DNA of 64,000 nucleotides, taken from the NCBI GenBank assembly GCA_006503535.1, contig QYRS01000002.1, positions 3,906,001 through 3,970,000 of the forward strand. The letters run 5' to 3'. Below the pieces are notes generated by a model. That model had not been told where the DNA came from, did no database searches, and worked only from the letters and a program-made list of their open reading frames with translations. Shown piece after piece: positions 45,789 to 55,185 of this stretch. Each line of letters opens with the position of its first letter. Position 1 is the first letter of the stretch. The position numbers were made by a program, and so were the translations under genes. Origin of the DNA: Arthrinium phaeospermum. Its lineage: Eukaryota > Ascomycota > Sordariomycetes > Amphisphaeriales > Apiosporaceae.

Positions 45789-47146
45789 CTAGTCTTGTTC
45801 AGATGTCGCTGGCGCAGACTCGTCTTCTTCGCCCTCTTTGGTAATGCGCTTTCCATCTACCGCAGCCAAAACTTCCGGCACCAGGCTCTCCAGATACTCC
45901 TTGTCGCGTCCCACCAGGGTGACGGAGTTGTTCAGCTTGCCCCATCGCGGATAACTTCCGACCTTGACTCCTTTAGGAGCGACCTTTTCGGCAAGCTCAG
46001 TCAGGTACGAAGCGACGGCGCTTTCAGCCTTGGGCGTAGAGATGAGGATTCTAATGATTCCTTTTCCCTCGGGGTCGACCAATCGGTCAATGATGAATGG
46101 CTTAAGACCTTCGAGCAATCCTTGGACTAGGGATGCCATTAGCCAACGTGTACACAATGATCGAATATAGCTCAACAAGTGAGGACTTACAGAGACGAGG
46201 AACGCCAGGCAAAATATGGATATTGCCATTGACTACCGACACGGGAACCCAGTAATCATCTCGAGGGAAAAGTGCCTGTTTTGAGAGGTCACGCGACTCA
46301 TCAATCGGCAACCGAACCATTCTGAGGCGAGCGGTTTTCTGAGGCGAATCCACGTCCCAGCTAAAGTTGGGCTCGTCTTTGCGCGGCTTGGTCAGTTTCT
46401 TCATTCGCTGGTAGGCATCGTCGTGGAGGATCAGCTTGAGATCGAAAGCCTTGGCGATGGATTGATATGTGATATCATCGTGGCTACGCAGTCAACTGTC
46501 AGCCGGCAAAAGCACTTCGCTTCCGAAGGTTGTTGCTAGAAAGCTCACGTTGGACCAATGCCGCCACTGGATTTCGTATTAGCATAACAATATCCCCTTT
46601 TCTTCCCTTCCGGGGGATGTTTTCATGTGTTACCTTGTTACCACGAAGTCGTAGCGGTCGCTCATTCTCTTCACTGCTTCCATGATCTCGGCCTCATCAT
46701 CCTCGATGACCTCGACTCTCTTGAGATTCTGTATCATGTATGTGAGTAATACGTCGGCTGGGAATCGTAGTGAGCACCATACCATGCCAAGGTTGAAGCA
46801 CCACTTTGCCATAAATGCCGAGTTGGTCTATTCTGTAATTAGCACACTCCTCTGCTGCATCCAGGAGGCTACTCACATCGACCGTCTGGATTGGGATATA
46901 TAATTAGCGGGTGATCTGCATGTTAAATCGAGTGGGTGTTACACGACATACCTTTCCGCCTAATACTTCATCTCCAATGATCAGGCAAGCAGCCGTATGT
47001 ATGGTGCGCGTGTTGCGCTCCTCTGCGGTAGCCATGATCCTTGACGCCAAACCGCTCGATCGTGATGTAGCTGCTGCCGAGATATGTCCCAAGTTCGGCT
47101 GAGGTCGGGAAAGATGACGGGCAACTTGGGAAAGGCGAGAAAACAT
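45789..47146 (-). CDS. MoCF/CinA-type molybdopterin-binding-domain protein
   Basis: Seven exons (47146-46952, 46885-46877, 46827-46783, 46728-46634, 46566-46549, 46483-46191, 46126-45789) give 330 residues. Two are micro-exons: 9 nt encoding Thr-Val-Asp, and 18 nt supplying GGIGP plus parts of the flanking codons. Only with both do the conserved motifs appear: GDEVLGGKTVDTNS (about 58-71) and SGGIGPTHDD (115-124). These define the MoCF_biosynth domain shared by MoeA, MogA, CinA and eukaryotic FAD-synthase N-terminal regions. As a stand-alone fungal protein it is often annotated molybdopterin-binding, but a nucleotide- or flavin-related hydrolase role is equally possible. The first 38 residues are basic and Ser/Arg-rich, so mitochondrial targeting is possible. 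Met38 (MATAEERNTRT) is an alternative cytosolic start. Confidence 0.9.
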
Positions 47147-47554
47147 ATGTCAAATCTGACTGTGTATTTCGAATAAGGAACGAAGTATGATATAAGCACA
47201 AGTGGGCTCGAGTATGTCGTGTTTTCGTCTTACCCACGAACACACAAACGATGTACAAACAGCTCCTTCTAACAAAGAGCTCCTTGATGATGGCATCATC
47301 CACTTCCAGGCAATCAATCATGCGCTGCCTGGAGCGGCTACGGGCGATGTGGGTTCATGGATAGTGGGGGTGAGCTCTGCTGGCCCCGCGCTAGTTCCAT
47401 CCACCCATGCTTCTTGCTTTGCTTGTTGGCGGGGTGTGCCGGCCTTGAATGCTCAGCATCTTCCCTACTTTGTTGTATCTGCCTACGAGAACGCCCTGTC
47501 CCCTTTGCTTCTTTGATTTCAGTTACTGTTGAGACAACCTATATACCTAAAAAC
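47147..47554. promoter_or_regulatory. Divergent promoter of MoCF-domain and GMF genes
   Basis: About 400 bp between divergent start codons. Pyrimidine-rich sequence precedes the GMF start. No specific site was assigned. Confidence 0.5.
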
Positions 47555-48309
47555 ATGGTGAGTCTTGTGAACTGAGACCCCACGGTGCCTGAAAGTAACA
47601 CCGCGTGCAACAGAGTGCCGAAGCCAGATTGTACACCTTCTCGCAAGAGACGAAAGACCACCTGCGAAAGTTCCGCCTGGGCACTTCGCGTAGCAATGAC
47701 CCTCAAGCAGTGATCTGTATGTATGTCTCTCTCTCTACCTTGAACTGCGGACCAGCCGGCCTAGTCATTTCCAAGGAACCCCAGACGCAGACAGTTCTAC
47801 ATTATATCTCGATCGATACTATCTATCTAGCTTCCTTGGGCTATGACATGCAAACAGCTTACTTACCCCCTTTGAACTAGACATGATCGATAAGAAGACA
47901 CACGAGATCCGACAAGATGAAGACAAGATGGTCTACAAGTCCCTGGAGGAAGTCGGCGACGAACTGCCCGACAACTCACCGCGCTTTGTGCTGTTGAGCT
48001 ACCCATTGACTCTGGTACGTGCATGCAACAAGACAAACCAGTTCGCACGCGAGACAGAAATCTGAAGAAGTGGCCAAAGAGCATTGGGGAACCGTTCTTG
48101 CTAACAAACGTGCGATGCAGCCATCCGGACGGATGTCCGTGCCCTACGTCATGCTGTATTACCTGCCCATCACGAGCAATAACGAGCTACGAATGATCTA
48201 CGCCGGTGCGAAAGAGCTGATGCGAAACACGGCCGAGGTTGGCAAGGTCTTTGACATCGAGAGCGCCGACGACCTGGAGGAAATCCCGAAGAAACTCGCC
48301 CAGGAATAA
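47555..48309 (+). CDS. GMF1: Glia maturation factor (ADF/cofilin family)
   Basis: Four exons (47555-47557, 47614-47716, 47881-48014, 48121-48309) give 142 residues, the usual size. Exon 1 is just the ATG. The product begins MSAEARLYTFSQETK and contains the GMF-type ADF-homology pattern, with KFRLGTSRSNDPQAVIYMID, LPDNSPRFVLLSYP, then PSGRMSVPYVMLYYLP completed across intron 3, and a C-terminal acidic helix. GMF binds Arp2/3 complex, debranches actin networks and blocks new branch nucleation. Yeast Aim7 is the counterpart. The gene ends 100 bp from the convergent NBP35 gene. Confidence 0.93.
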
Positions 48310-48408
48310 ATAGGTTCTACGGCACAGGTCAGGACTGGCGGAGTACAGACATGGAGAGACGACGACGTTGATGTAACTTTATATTCTATGGGTCTTTGCT
48401 AGGAACCA

Positions 48409-49437
48409 TCAGTCGTCCGGCAAGACCAGTTTGGCGTCAATGCCTATTTGTTCTGCCAGGCCACGAACAACCCCCTTGAGTGCCGTGCAGGCTGGGCTGT
48501 CGGGGAAAGCCTCGAAGAAACTCTCGCCGTAGTCGCATGAACGTCCGATCCGGGGATCCAACGGAACCTCTCCTAGGAACGGTATTTGCATTTCCTTCGC
48601 CAACGCCGCGCCGCCCCCTGTTGTCGCCCTGAAAATCTGGCTCTTGTGGGTGCAGTTTGGGCATACGAATCCGCTCATGTTTTCTACGAGGCCCAGTACT
48701 TTGATACCAGCCTTGCGGCAAAAGTCGATTTCTTTCCGTACATCCAAAAGAGCCACTTCTTGAGGGGTAGTGACCATGACCGCACCATCTATGCCGCTCT
48801 CTTTCAAATAGCTGTTGACACTTAGATGCTCATCGCTCGTGCCCGGTGGCGTGTCCACCAATAAAAAGTCGAGGTCGCCCCATTCCACATCTTTTAGGAA
48901 CCTCTTGATGAGGCCGTTCTTCTTGGGACCCCTCCAGATCACGGCATCGTCGCGATTGGGAAGCATGAATTGTATGCTCATGACGCCGAGATTGTCGGAA
49001 ACCCAGACCGGACTCATACCCGTACCAGACATATGTATCGATTCGGCCTCGACGCCCATCATCTTGGGTATACTAGGGCCGCAGATATCCGTATCCATGA
49101 TGCCGACGGCGTTCTCCTCGCGCGTGGCAAAGGCATGCCCTAACATGGTGGTAAATGTGCTCTTGCCTACGCCCCCCTTGCCCGAGAGCACGAGGATCTT
49201 GTGCTTGACGCCCGACAGCTGCGCCGAAATCAGCGGGATGTCGGGGTCGGGGCCCTTGGGCGCGGAGGCGCATATGGCCTGGTTCGGGCAGCCGGCGCAG
49301 TTGTCGGCTTTGCCTGCTTGTTCGGATTCCGGGCCGGGGCAGTGCTCGGGTTCGGGCGCGACGAGTTCCGGCTTCGCTTTCAGGGGGTTATCGATCACGT
49401 CGGCGACGGGCTCGGGTTCCTCCAGAGAGGGTGCCAT
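48409..49437 (-). CDS. NBP35: Cytosolic Fe-S cluster assembly ATPase Nbp35
   Basis: One frame of 342 residues. The N-terminal four-Cys cluster (Cys33, Cys47, Cys50, Cys56) distinguishes Nbp35 from Cfd1. The P-loop [10 protein letters not shown] is at residues 85-94. The C-terminal CPNC (Cys259, Cys262) supplies the bridging cluster ligands. [11 protein letters not shown] is the expected switch region. Nbp35 and Cfd1 form the scaffold complex on which cytosolic and nuclear Fe-S clusters are built. All key residues are present. It is unspliced and convergent with the GMF gene. Confidence 0.97.
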   Translation of the reverse strand: MAPSLEEPEPVADVIDNPLKAKPELVAPEPEHCPGPESEQAGKADNCAGCPNQAICASAPKGPDPDIPLISAQLSGVKHKILVLSGKGGVGKSTFTTMLGHAFATREENAVGIMDTDICGPSIPKMMGVEAESIHMSGTGMSPVWVSDNLGVMSIQFMLPNRDDAVIWRGPKKNGLIKRFLKDVEWGDLDFLLVDTPPGTSDEHLSVNSYLKESGIDGAVMVTTPQEVALLDVRKEIDFCRKAGIKVLGLVENMSGFVCPNCTHKSQIFRATTGGGAALAKEMQIPFLGEVPLDPRIGRSCDYGESFFEAFPDSPACTALKGVVRGLAEQIGIDAKLVLPDD

Positions 49438-50744
49438 GGTGGTGGTGGTGAAGCGTGGCGGGGTCGCTCGCTGGCGCTTGGGGAGGCGTGGGGTAAGCGA
49501 TATGGCTTTCGATTGTGAACGCTAACCTAGGCGCTGGATCTTTCCGGGTGCAGACGATAATGTGGCTGTCCCGTCCTAGTCGACTATGGTAAGGGGTAAT
49601 AGCGAATACGGAAGAGAGGGTAGGCAACACCGCAACTGTTGAGATTAGTTATTTAGCTCGATATTAATTGGCGAGAATGTTGCAAACATATTCCTAGAAA
49701 GGCTGCTTATCAATCTTTGAAAATGTCCCCCCCAGGGTTCCGGCAGCGGCATGTCCTGCAGTGGGGTCGCCACTACGATTAAGCACTAAAAGCCCTTAAG
49801 CAACCAGACGGCCCGGTCAGCGCTTGGATCGAGCAAAAAACAAAACGAAGCCTTGGAGTACATGAACCAGGGCAATCCATAGCACTAAAGTACAGGTATC
49901 CTGTGCATACTGAAGTCAGAACATGTGAAATTCCATCTGATTTGTTTTGTAAAAGTCCCTGTTGATATATGTCATCTGATATGGATTGTTTACTGTCAGC
50001 ACTATTCCAGCCAATCACCTTAGAAAGTTCTGCCATCGCGATTTTTGCTGCAGGCTACGTAGGTACACAGATACCCCCCTGGGTTTCCAGCTTTCTCTAA
50101 GTGCCTGCAGATTTGACTTAGGGGAAAGAGACGTCAGTGAGGGGCAGAACTTCAGCATTATGCTGCTCAAGTCCACCAAGAGCTGCGCATTCTACATAAG
50201 ATAAGAAGCACTGCAGGAGAGATAAGCAAACAGGCCCACGTGATGGTGTCAACAGATTCTAGAAGGCCAGCTCCAAACCAATCAGTCCTACGGCTATTTG
50301 TCTTGATGGGGAAGCAGCGCCTATGTACATAGAGACAAACCTTCCCCACACGCATAAAGCAGGGGTTACTGTTGCATTGAGTCGATTTGATGACTTATTT
50401 TTGAGTTACGCGACGCGCCCCGGCCTGCAGCCGCTCTGGACAGGACCCGAAACCTTGCATTGCGCGGTACAATTGTATTGCTTATCCTGTTGGGCATCTT
50501 GTCCGGCACAAGAGACACTTTCATTTCGGCCGCTCGCCTATTGTGCTCCCCCCCGAGCTGGCTCCTTTCCCTCCCACCCGACGACAGCAACCTTCGTTGT
50601 GGTTGATCGGCGGAGCACTTAGGAAGCAAGCACCCACGCAACCCTTCGAAATCCCGTTTGTCGCAACCTGACAACCGACAAACGATACCTTTACATCAGC
50701 CGGGCGGGAATAAGGTGCCCTTCCTAGGCATATTCCGAATCGTC
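49438..50744. other. Divergent intergenic region (NBP35 / deacetylase)
   Basis: About 1.3 kb between divergent starts. The right part (50520-50744) is pyrimidine-rich and is probably the leader of the deacetylase gene. Nothing else was recognised. Confidence 0.6.
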
Positions 50745-53700
50745 ATGGCAACCCCTAATAAGAGCCCAGCTCCGCAACTGGACATTGCCGCCGCGAACAA
50801 ACCACCACGTCGCAGCGATGTCGACGCCGCTCTCGCCCAATCGATGCAGGGCTTCTCGCTGAATTCGCCAGGAACGCCGCATGCCCATGCAAAACCATCG
50901 CCCAAACAGAACGGTCCTCTGCCCTATCCCACGCACCCACCCCTTCCTACGCAGGATCGAGCCAACTTGGGCGTCTCCCCAAATGGCGGTCGAAATGGCT
51001 CTCGCAGCCCTGTTTCTCGCTCGGTATCCAACAATGTGACTCCGTCACGATCTGGTACTCCGAACCTTCTAAAGAAATCTTCCAGCACCTCGCTACGTTC
51101 CACAAATGGAATTACTCCCAGCCGGGCCCCCAGCCGTGCGGTCTCACGCCAGGGACGCCGGGGAAGCGCAGCAAGTCTAGCTTCACCGGCTCCTCGATCG
51201 CCCATGACTTTTGAACCACAGCCTGTCATGGAGAAACCAAAGCCTAAAGCCACAGAAAATTCCGTCGCCAACACGTACTTCCAATCTGAGCTCGATATGC
51301 TGCATTATAGCGAATCCGCAAAGAAATCCGATACACTCGTTGTCCTGCACGATTCCTGTTACGGCCACCGCTTCTCAAGACCCAAAACCACCAAAGGCAA
51401 CCTCGCGACGATTGTCGAGCGACCAGAACGACTTCAGGCTTGTGCACTCGGCGTTGCCTTGGCCTACGTTCGACTCGGCGAAAGACATTGCGAGGGGAAA
51501 ATCTCGATCACTCCGGATCTCGACCCTGCGACTCTGGCCACCATCCCTTTCCGAATCCGCAAAACAGACCGCGCGATATCACTTACCTCGCCGATCGTCA
51601 CCAATGTCCATGGGACAAAATGGATGGAAGAGCTGGGAATGCTGTGTGATGCGGCGGAAGCACACCTGGCGTCTGGGAACAGCGAGTTGAAACGACCTAC
51701 CATGGACCGGGGGGTAGGTGTCGAGGATCCTAAACCCTTCCACGAAGGGGATCTCTACCTGTGCAAAGAATCGTTGGCGGCGTTCGAAGGCGCATTGGGC
51801 GCCGTATGCGAGGCCGTCGATGCCGTCTTGACATCGCAGGTTAAGCGGGCCTTCGTAGCCGTCCGACCTCCTGGACATCACTGCTCGGCTCAATACCCCC
51901 AAGGTTTCTGCTGGCTCAACAATGTGCATGTTGGAATCATGCATGGTTTCATGAACCACGGGTTGACCCACGCCGCCATCATTGATATCGACTTACACCA
52001 CGGAGACGGCTCGCAAGCCATTGCCTGGGATCACAACACCCGCCGTATCAAGCAACCCAAGAATGCGGCGGCCTGGAAGAAATCTTCCATTGGCTATTTC
52101 AGTTTGCACGACATCAACTCGTATCCCTGCGAAGCTGGCGACATAGATAATATCAAGAATGCTAGTCTCTGTATCGATAACGCGCACGGCCAGAACGTCT
52201 GGAATGTCCATCTCCAGGAATGGAGTTCCGAGGTGGAATTTTGGCGTCTGTATCAATCAAAATACTCTGTCTTACTCGAAAAGACCCGCAACTATCTCCG
52301 CCGCGAGACTGAGAGATTACGCGCCGCTGGTCAGGTGCCAAAGGCTGCCATCTTTATTTCTGCGGGTTTCGATGCAAGCGAGTGGGAAGGCGCGGGCATG
52401 CAGCGTCACACGGTCAATGTACCCACCGAATTCTACGCGAGGATTACCCGGGATGTCGTCAAGCTTGCCGCCGAGGAGGGCCTGTCGGTCGAGGGACGGG
52501 TCATCAGCGCACTTGAAGGGGGCTATAGCGACCGTGCCTTGAGTTCTGGCGTCCTCAGTCACATCAGTGGTTTGGCTGGCACTGATGCCAAAAATGAAAA
52601 GGAGGAAAGTCCTAGCCGCATTGGACGGGAAATCAGTCGAAGGATAAGCGTGTTCAGCAGCAGCAGTCCGGTCAACAGCAGTCCACTGAGCCGTCGCAGT
52701 ACAGTCTCCTCGGAATGCGGTGTTCGCATTGAGATGCCGGGTTTCCCTTATGACCCGAGCTGGTGGTCCCAACAGCAGCTCGACCAACTGGATGCAGCCA
52801 AAATACCTCCTCAGGCCGTCCTGCCTGATCCCAGGATTCCCAAACAGGGTCCCATCCCTACATACTGTTCACCCACTCAGTCATCTGTCGCCAAGTCGGT
52901 TGATCCGGATAAGGTCCGGCGCACTGCTTCTGGTTATATCATCCCGCCGCCGCCACCGCCAAGGGCACCTACTCCCCCACCTCCTGAGGTTCATTGGCCG
53001 GTGGCCGCGGTAGAACTCAGCAAACTGTTGATTCCGACCGACCGCCCAGTGAACAGTGTCACTTGGGAAGAGATGAAGGCGGATTCCAGTCGCATCAAGC
53101 GAGACCGGCTGTCGATTTCTGTGCAAAACGCCGAGTCCACGGAAAACAACGGGGGAGTGCGGAAGTCCCTCCGGGAACGCAAACCAGTCAAAGCATCTAG
53201 CCCGACTGAGTCGGTCGCAGAGCTCGGCCACAGACGTAGGAGAACTATGACGAATGCTTCGAATATAATTCAAGAAAAGGTTGGTTCATGCCATCGTTCC
53301 TCTAGTTTGGCGCGTAACGGGTCTTTATCTAACTCTGAGAAACAGAACTCTGCACGCGGGATTCCATCTCACGCCACTTCCCAGTCGCGTCCGTCTACGA
53401 GCCGTCGCCTTAGTAGTGCGTCGACCTTCATGACCACCAGTGATGATTCGCTGGACCCCGCTAGCATGATGGCCCCGCCATTTTACCCTGCCCGGCCTGA
53501 TACTTCCCAGAGCATTCGGCCAGAGTCTTCTATGAGTTCTCGTACCAACATCACGCTAGATGTCAAAAAGACCCGACCGGCGAATCCTCGCTCACAGAGT
53601 GCCATAGATGCACCAAAGCGAGCTCCCAAGGCCGCGTCGACTACCGGGAAGCCCCCTGGACGACCGAAGTCGAGGGCTTCGAAAAAGAAGACTGGCCTAG

Positions 53701-54506
53701 AATCCGGTGAACAAAGCCCAGCATTGACGTCTGATGCAATTGCAGCGCACACGGCGTCGTCTAATATGGCGCCTCCTGTGACGGCATCGCCCCAATCCCA
53801 GGCACCGACTCAAGCGCCTTCAGTATCTCCTTCTCGAGCAGGCCCAGAGTCGGATGACGAAGTCTCGAGACTTACTCACGGGGTGAAAAAGATCACACTC
53901 GTCACTAAGGAGATGAGAGAAGCTCGGGAAGCGGCGAAGAAGGCCCAAACACCAAGCATGACCTCTACAACAGCCAAAGCGCCAACTAGGAAAATACGTC
54001 CCTCGGATATCAAGACAGAGCGTCAGGGTGCGATGATGGACAGTTCGAAGTCCCCAGATGTATTGGCGACAACGCTCTCTAATCCCCAAAGAGCGCAACT
54101 CCAGAGCACTTCGGCTCAATATCCGCCTTCGAATGGAATGAGTCTGCCTGATATCGCGCCAGCGTCCATGCCAACAACGCCAATCATTGAGATAAACCAG
54201 GGGACCGTGTCTCCATCGAGCGAACATCCCGACGATTTATTCGTGCCCTACCAGCCAGAGGGCTCTACTCCCAAAGCTCTTCCTCAGACAGGCCCTCTTA
54301 AGTGGCTACCGCCAAACCAGGCGGAAACACCTAGAGTCACGAAAAAGGGGCACCATTTCACCGCGAAATCGTCCATACCTTTCGCAGACAGCCCTACGAG
54401 AGAGAAGCACGACGCCCCGAGTGGCCAAACGGCCCACACCCCCATCAAGGTCGAAAAGCAGGAGGGCGATGTCTGGGAGATCCCTGAAACCCCCGACTGC
54501 AACTGA
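50745..54506 (+). CDS. HOS3: Hos3-like class II histone deacetylase with long tail
   Basis: One frame, read from MATPNKSPAPQLD (1253 residues). An in-frame ATG at 50658 would add 29 residues. A Ser/Pro-rich N-terminal 190 residues precede the deacetylase domain (about 195-620). Catalytic and metal residues are present: RPPGHH (His378, His379), DIDLHHGDGS (Asp416, His418), SAGFDASEWEG (Asp543) and LEGGYS. The order and the YSVLLEKTRNYLRRE-type insertion fit the Hos3 subfamily, which works without the class I co-repressors. The 630-residue C-terminal extension is disordered, rich in Ser, Pro and Arg. It carries an AT-hook-like KPPGRPKSRASKKK (Gly972-Arg-Pro) and ends WEIPETPDCN. Substrates may be histones or other proteins. 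Confidence 0.92.
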   Translation: MATPNKSPAPQLDIAAANKPPRRSDVDAALAQSMQGFSLNSPGTPHAHAKPSPKQNGPLPYPTHPPLPTQDRANLGVSPNGGRNGSRSPVSRSVSNNVTPSRSGTPNLLKKSSSTSLRSTNGITPSRAPSRAVSRQGRRGSAASLASPAPRSPMTFEPQPVMEKPKPKATENSVANTYFQSELDMLHYSESAKKSDTLVVLHDSCYGHRFSRPKTTKGNLATIVERPERLQACALGVALAYVRLGERHCEGKISITPDLDPATLATIPFRIRKTDRAISLTSPIVTNVHGTKWMEELGMLCDAAEAHLASGNSELKRPTMDRGVGVEDPKPFHEGDLYLCKESLAAFEGALGAVCEAVDAVLTSQVKRAFVAVRPPGHHCSAQYPQGFCWLNNVHVGIMHGFMNHGLTHAAIIDIDLHHGDGSQAIAWDHNTRRIKQPKNAAAWKKSSIGYFSLHDINSYPCEAGDIDNIKNASLCIDNAHGQNVWNVHLQEWSSEVEFWRLYQSKYSVLLEKTRNYLRRETERLRAAGQVPKAAIFISAGFDASEWEGAGMQRHTVNVPTEFYARITRDVVKLAAEEGLSVEGRVISALEGGYSDRALSSGVLSHISGLAGTDAKNEKEESPSRIGREISRRISVFSSSSPVNSSPLSRRSTVSSECGVRIEMPGFPYDPSWWSQQQLDQLDAAKIPPQAVLPDPRIPKQGPIPTYCSPTQSSVAKSVDPDKVRRTASGYIIPPPPPPRAPTPPPPEVHWPVAAVELSKLLIPTDRPVNSVTWEEMKADSSRIKRDRLSISVQNAESTENNGGVRKSLRERKPVKASSPTESVAELGHRRRRTMTNASNIIQEKVGSCHRSSSLARNGSLSNSEKQNSARGIPSHATSQSRPSTSRRLSSASTFMTTSDDSLDPASMMAPPFYPARPDTSQSIRPESSMSSRTNITLDVKKTRPANPRSQSAIDAPKRAPKAASTTGKPPGRPKSRASKKKTGLESGEQSPALTSDAIAAHTASSNMAPPVTASPQSQAPTQAPSVSPSRAGPESDDEVSRLTHGVKKITLVTKEMREAREAAKKAQTPSMTSTTAKAPTRKIRPSDIKTERQGAMMDSSKSPDVLATTLSNPQRAQLQSTSAQYPPSNGMSLPDIAPASMPTTPIIEINQGTVSPSSEHPDDLFVPYQPEGSTPKALPQTGPLKWLPPNQAETPRVTKKGHHFTAKSSIPFADSPTREKHDAPSGQTAHTPIKVEKQEGDVWEIPETPDCN

Positions 54507-55185
54507 ACGACGACCCAAGGAGCGGAATTAATTGAGCAACATTAGTAGTAATTTGTGTATGGAGATTGTGTTGGTCTAGCTGTACAGAATTTGGAATTCT
54601 TGTTGGGAGCCAGTATACCTATTGAGATTTGGCACGCTTCTGCTTTCTACATCTATGATACCCGTTTGCAATGTCTTGGCTTGGATCCAGTCGTCGCGGA
54701 AGTACTGCCCGGTTTCTGGCTGTCATGGTGTGTTGCATAACTAGGGGGCTGTTAGAATACTTGATGAAGGGGTTAATAAATCAGGCGAACAATGTTTGAG
54801 AATGCAATACATGTCAACATTGTGGGCGCACGTCACTGTATGGTCAGCTTTGGTGCTTTTCGAGATTGAAGTCCGCCGCTTTTTCGTTTTCGACCAAGTC
54901 CTCGGGCGCACACTTTGAATCCATTCCAAGTCCCATCTAACGTCAAATCATCCCAGTCGAAAGCAGACGTAGTTCTCAACATAGGACAAGTGCATGGAAA
55001 CCCCAGGTCATCAGGAAACAGAACTTCTATTCATCATGCCGCATACGCATATCCAGGAGTGCCGTCGTAATTAAATGAAATCTATATCAACAAATCGTAG
55101 CTTGGGCGTGTAGAACATGAAATGCCACCTTTTTCCTCCCCGGGCCACTAGAGCAACCCCTCCCTGCCCAGCAGAAACGAGGAGC
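54507..55185. other. Convergent 3' intergenic region
   Basis: Between the deacetylase (plus) and the S41-type protease (minus). No gene was recognised. Confidence 0.65.
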
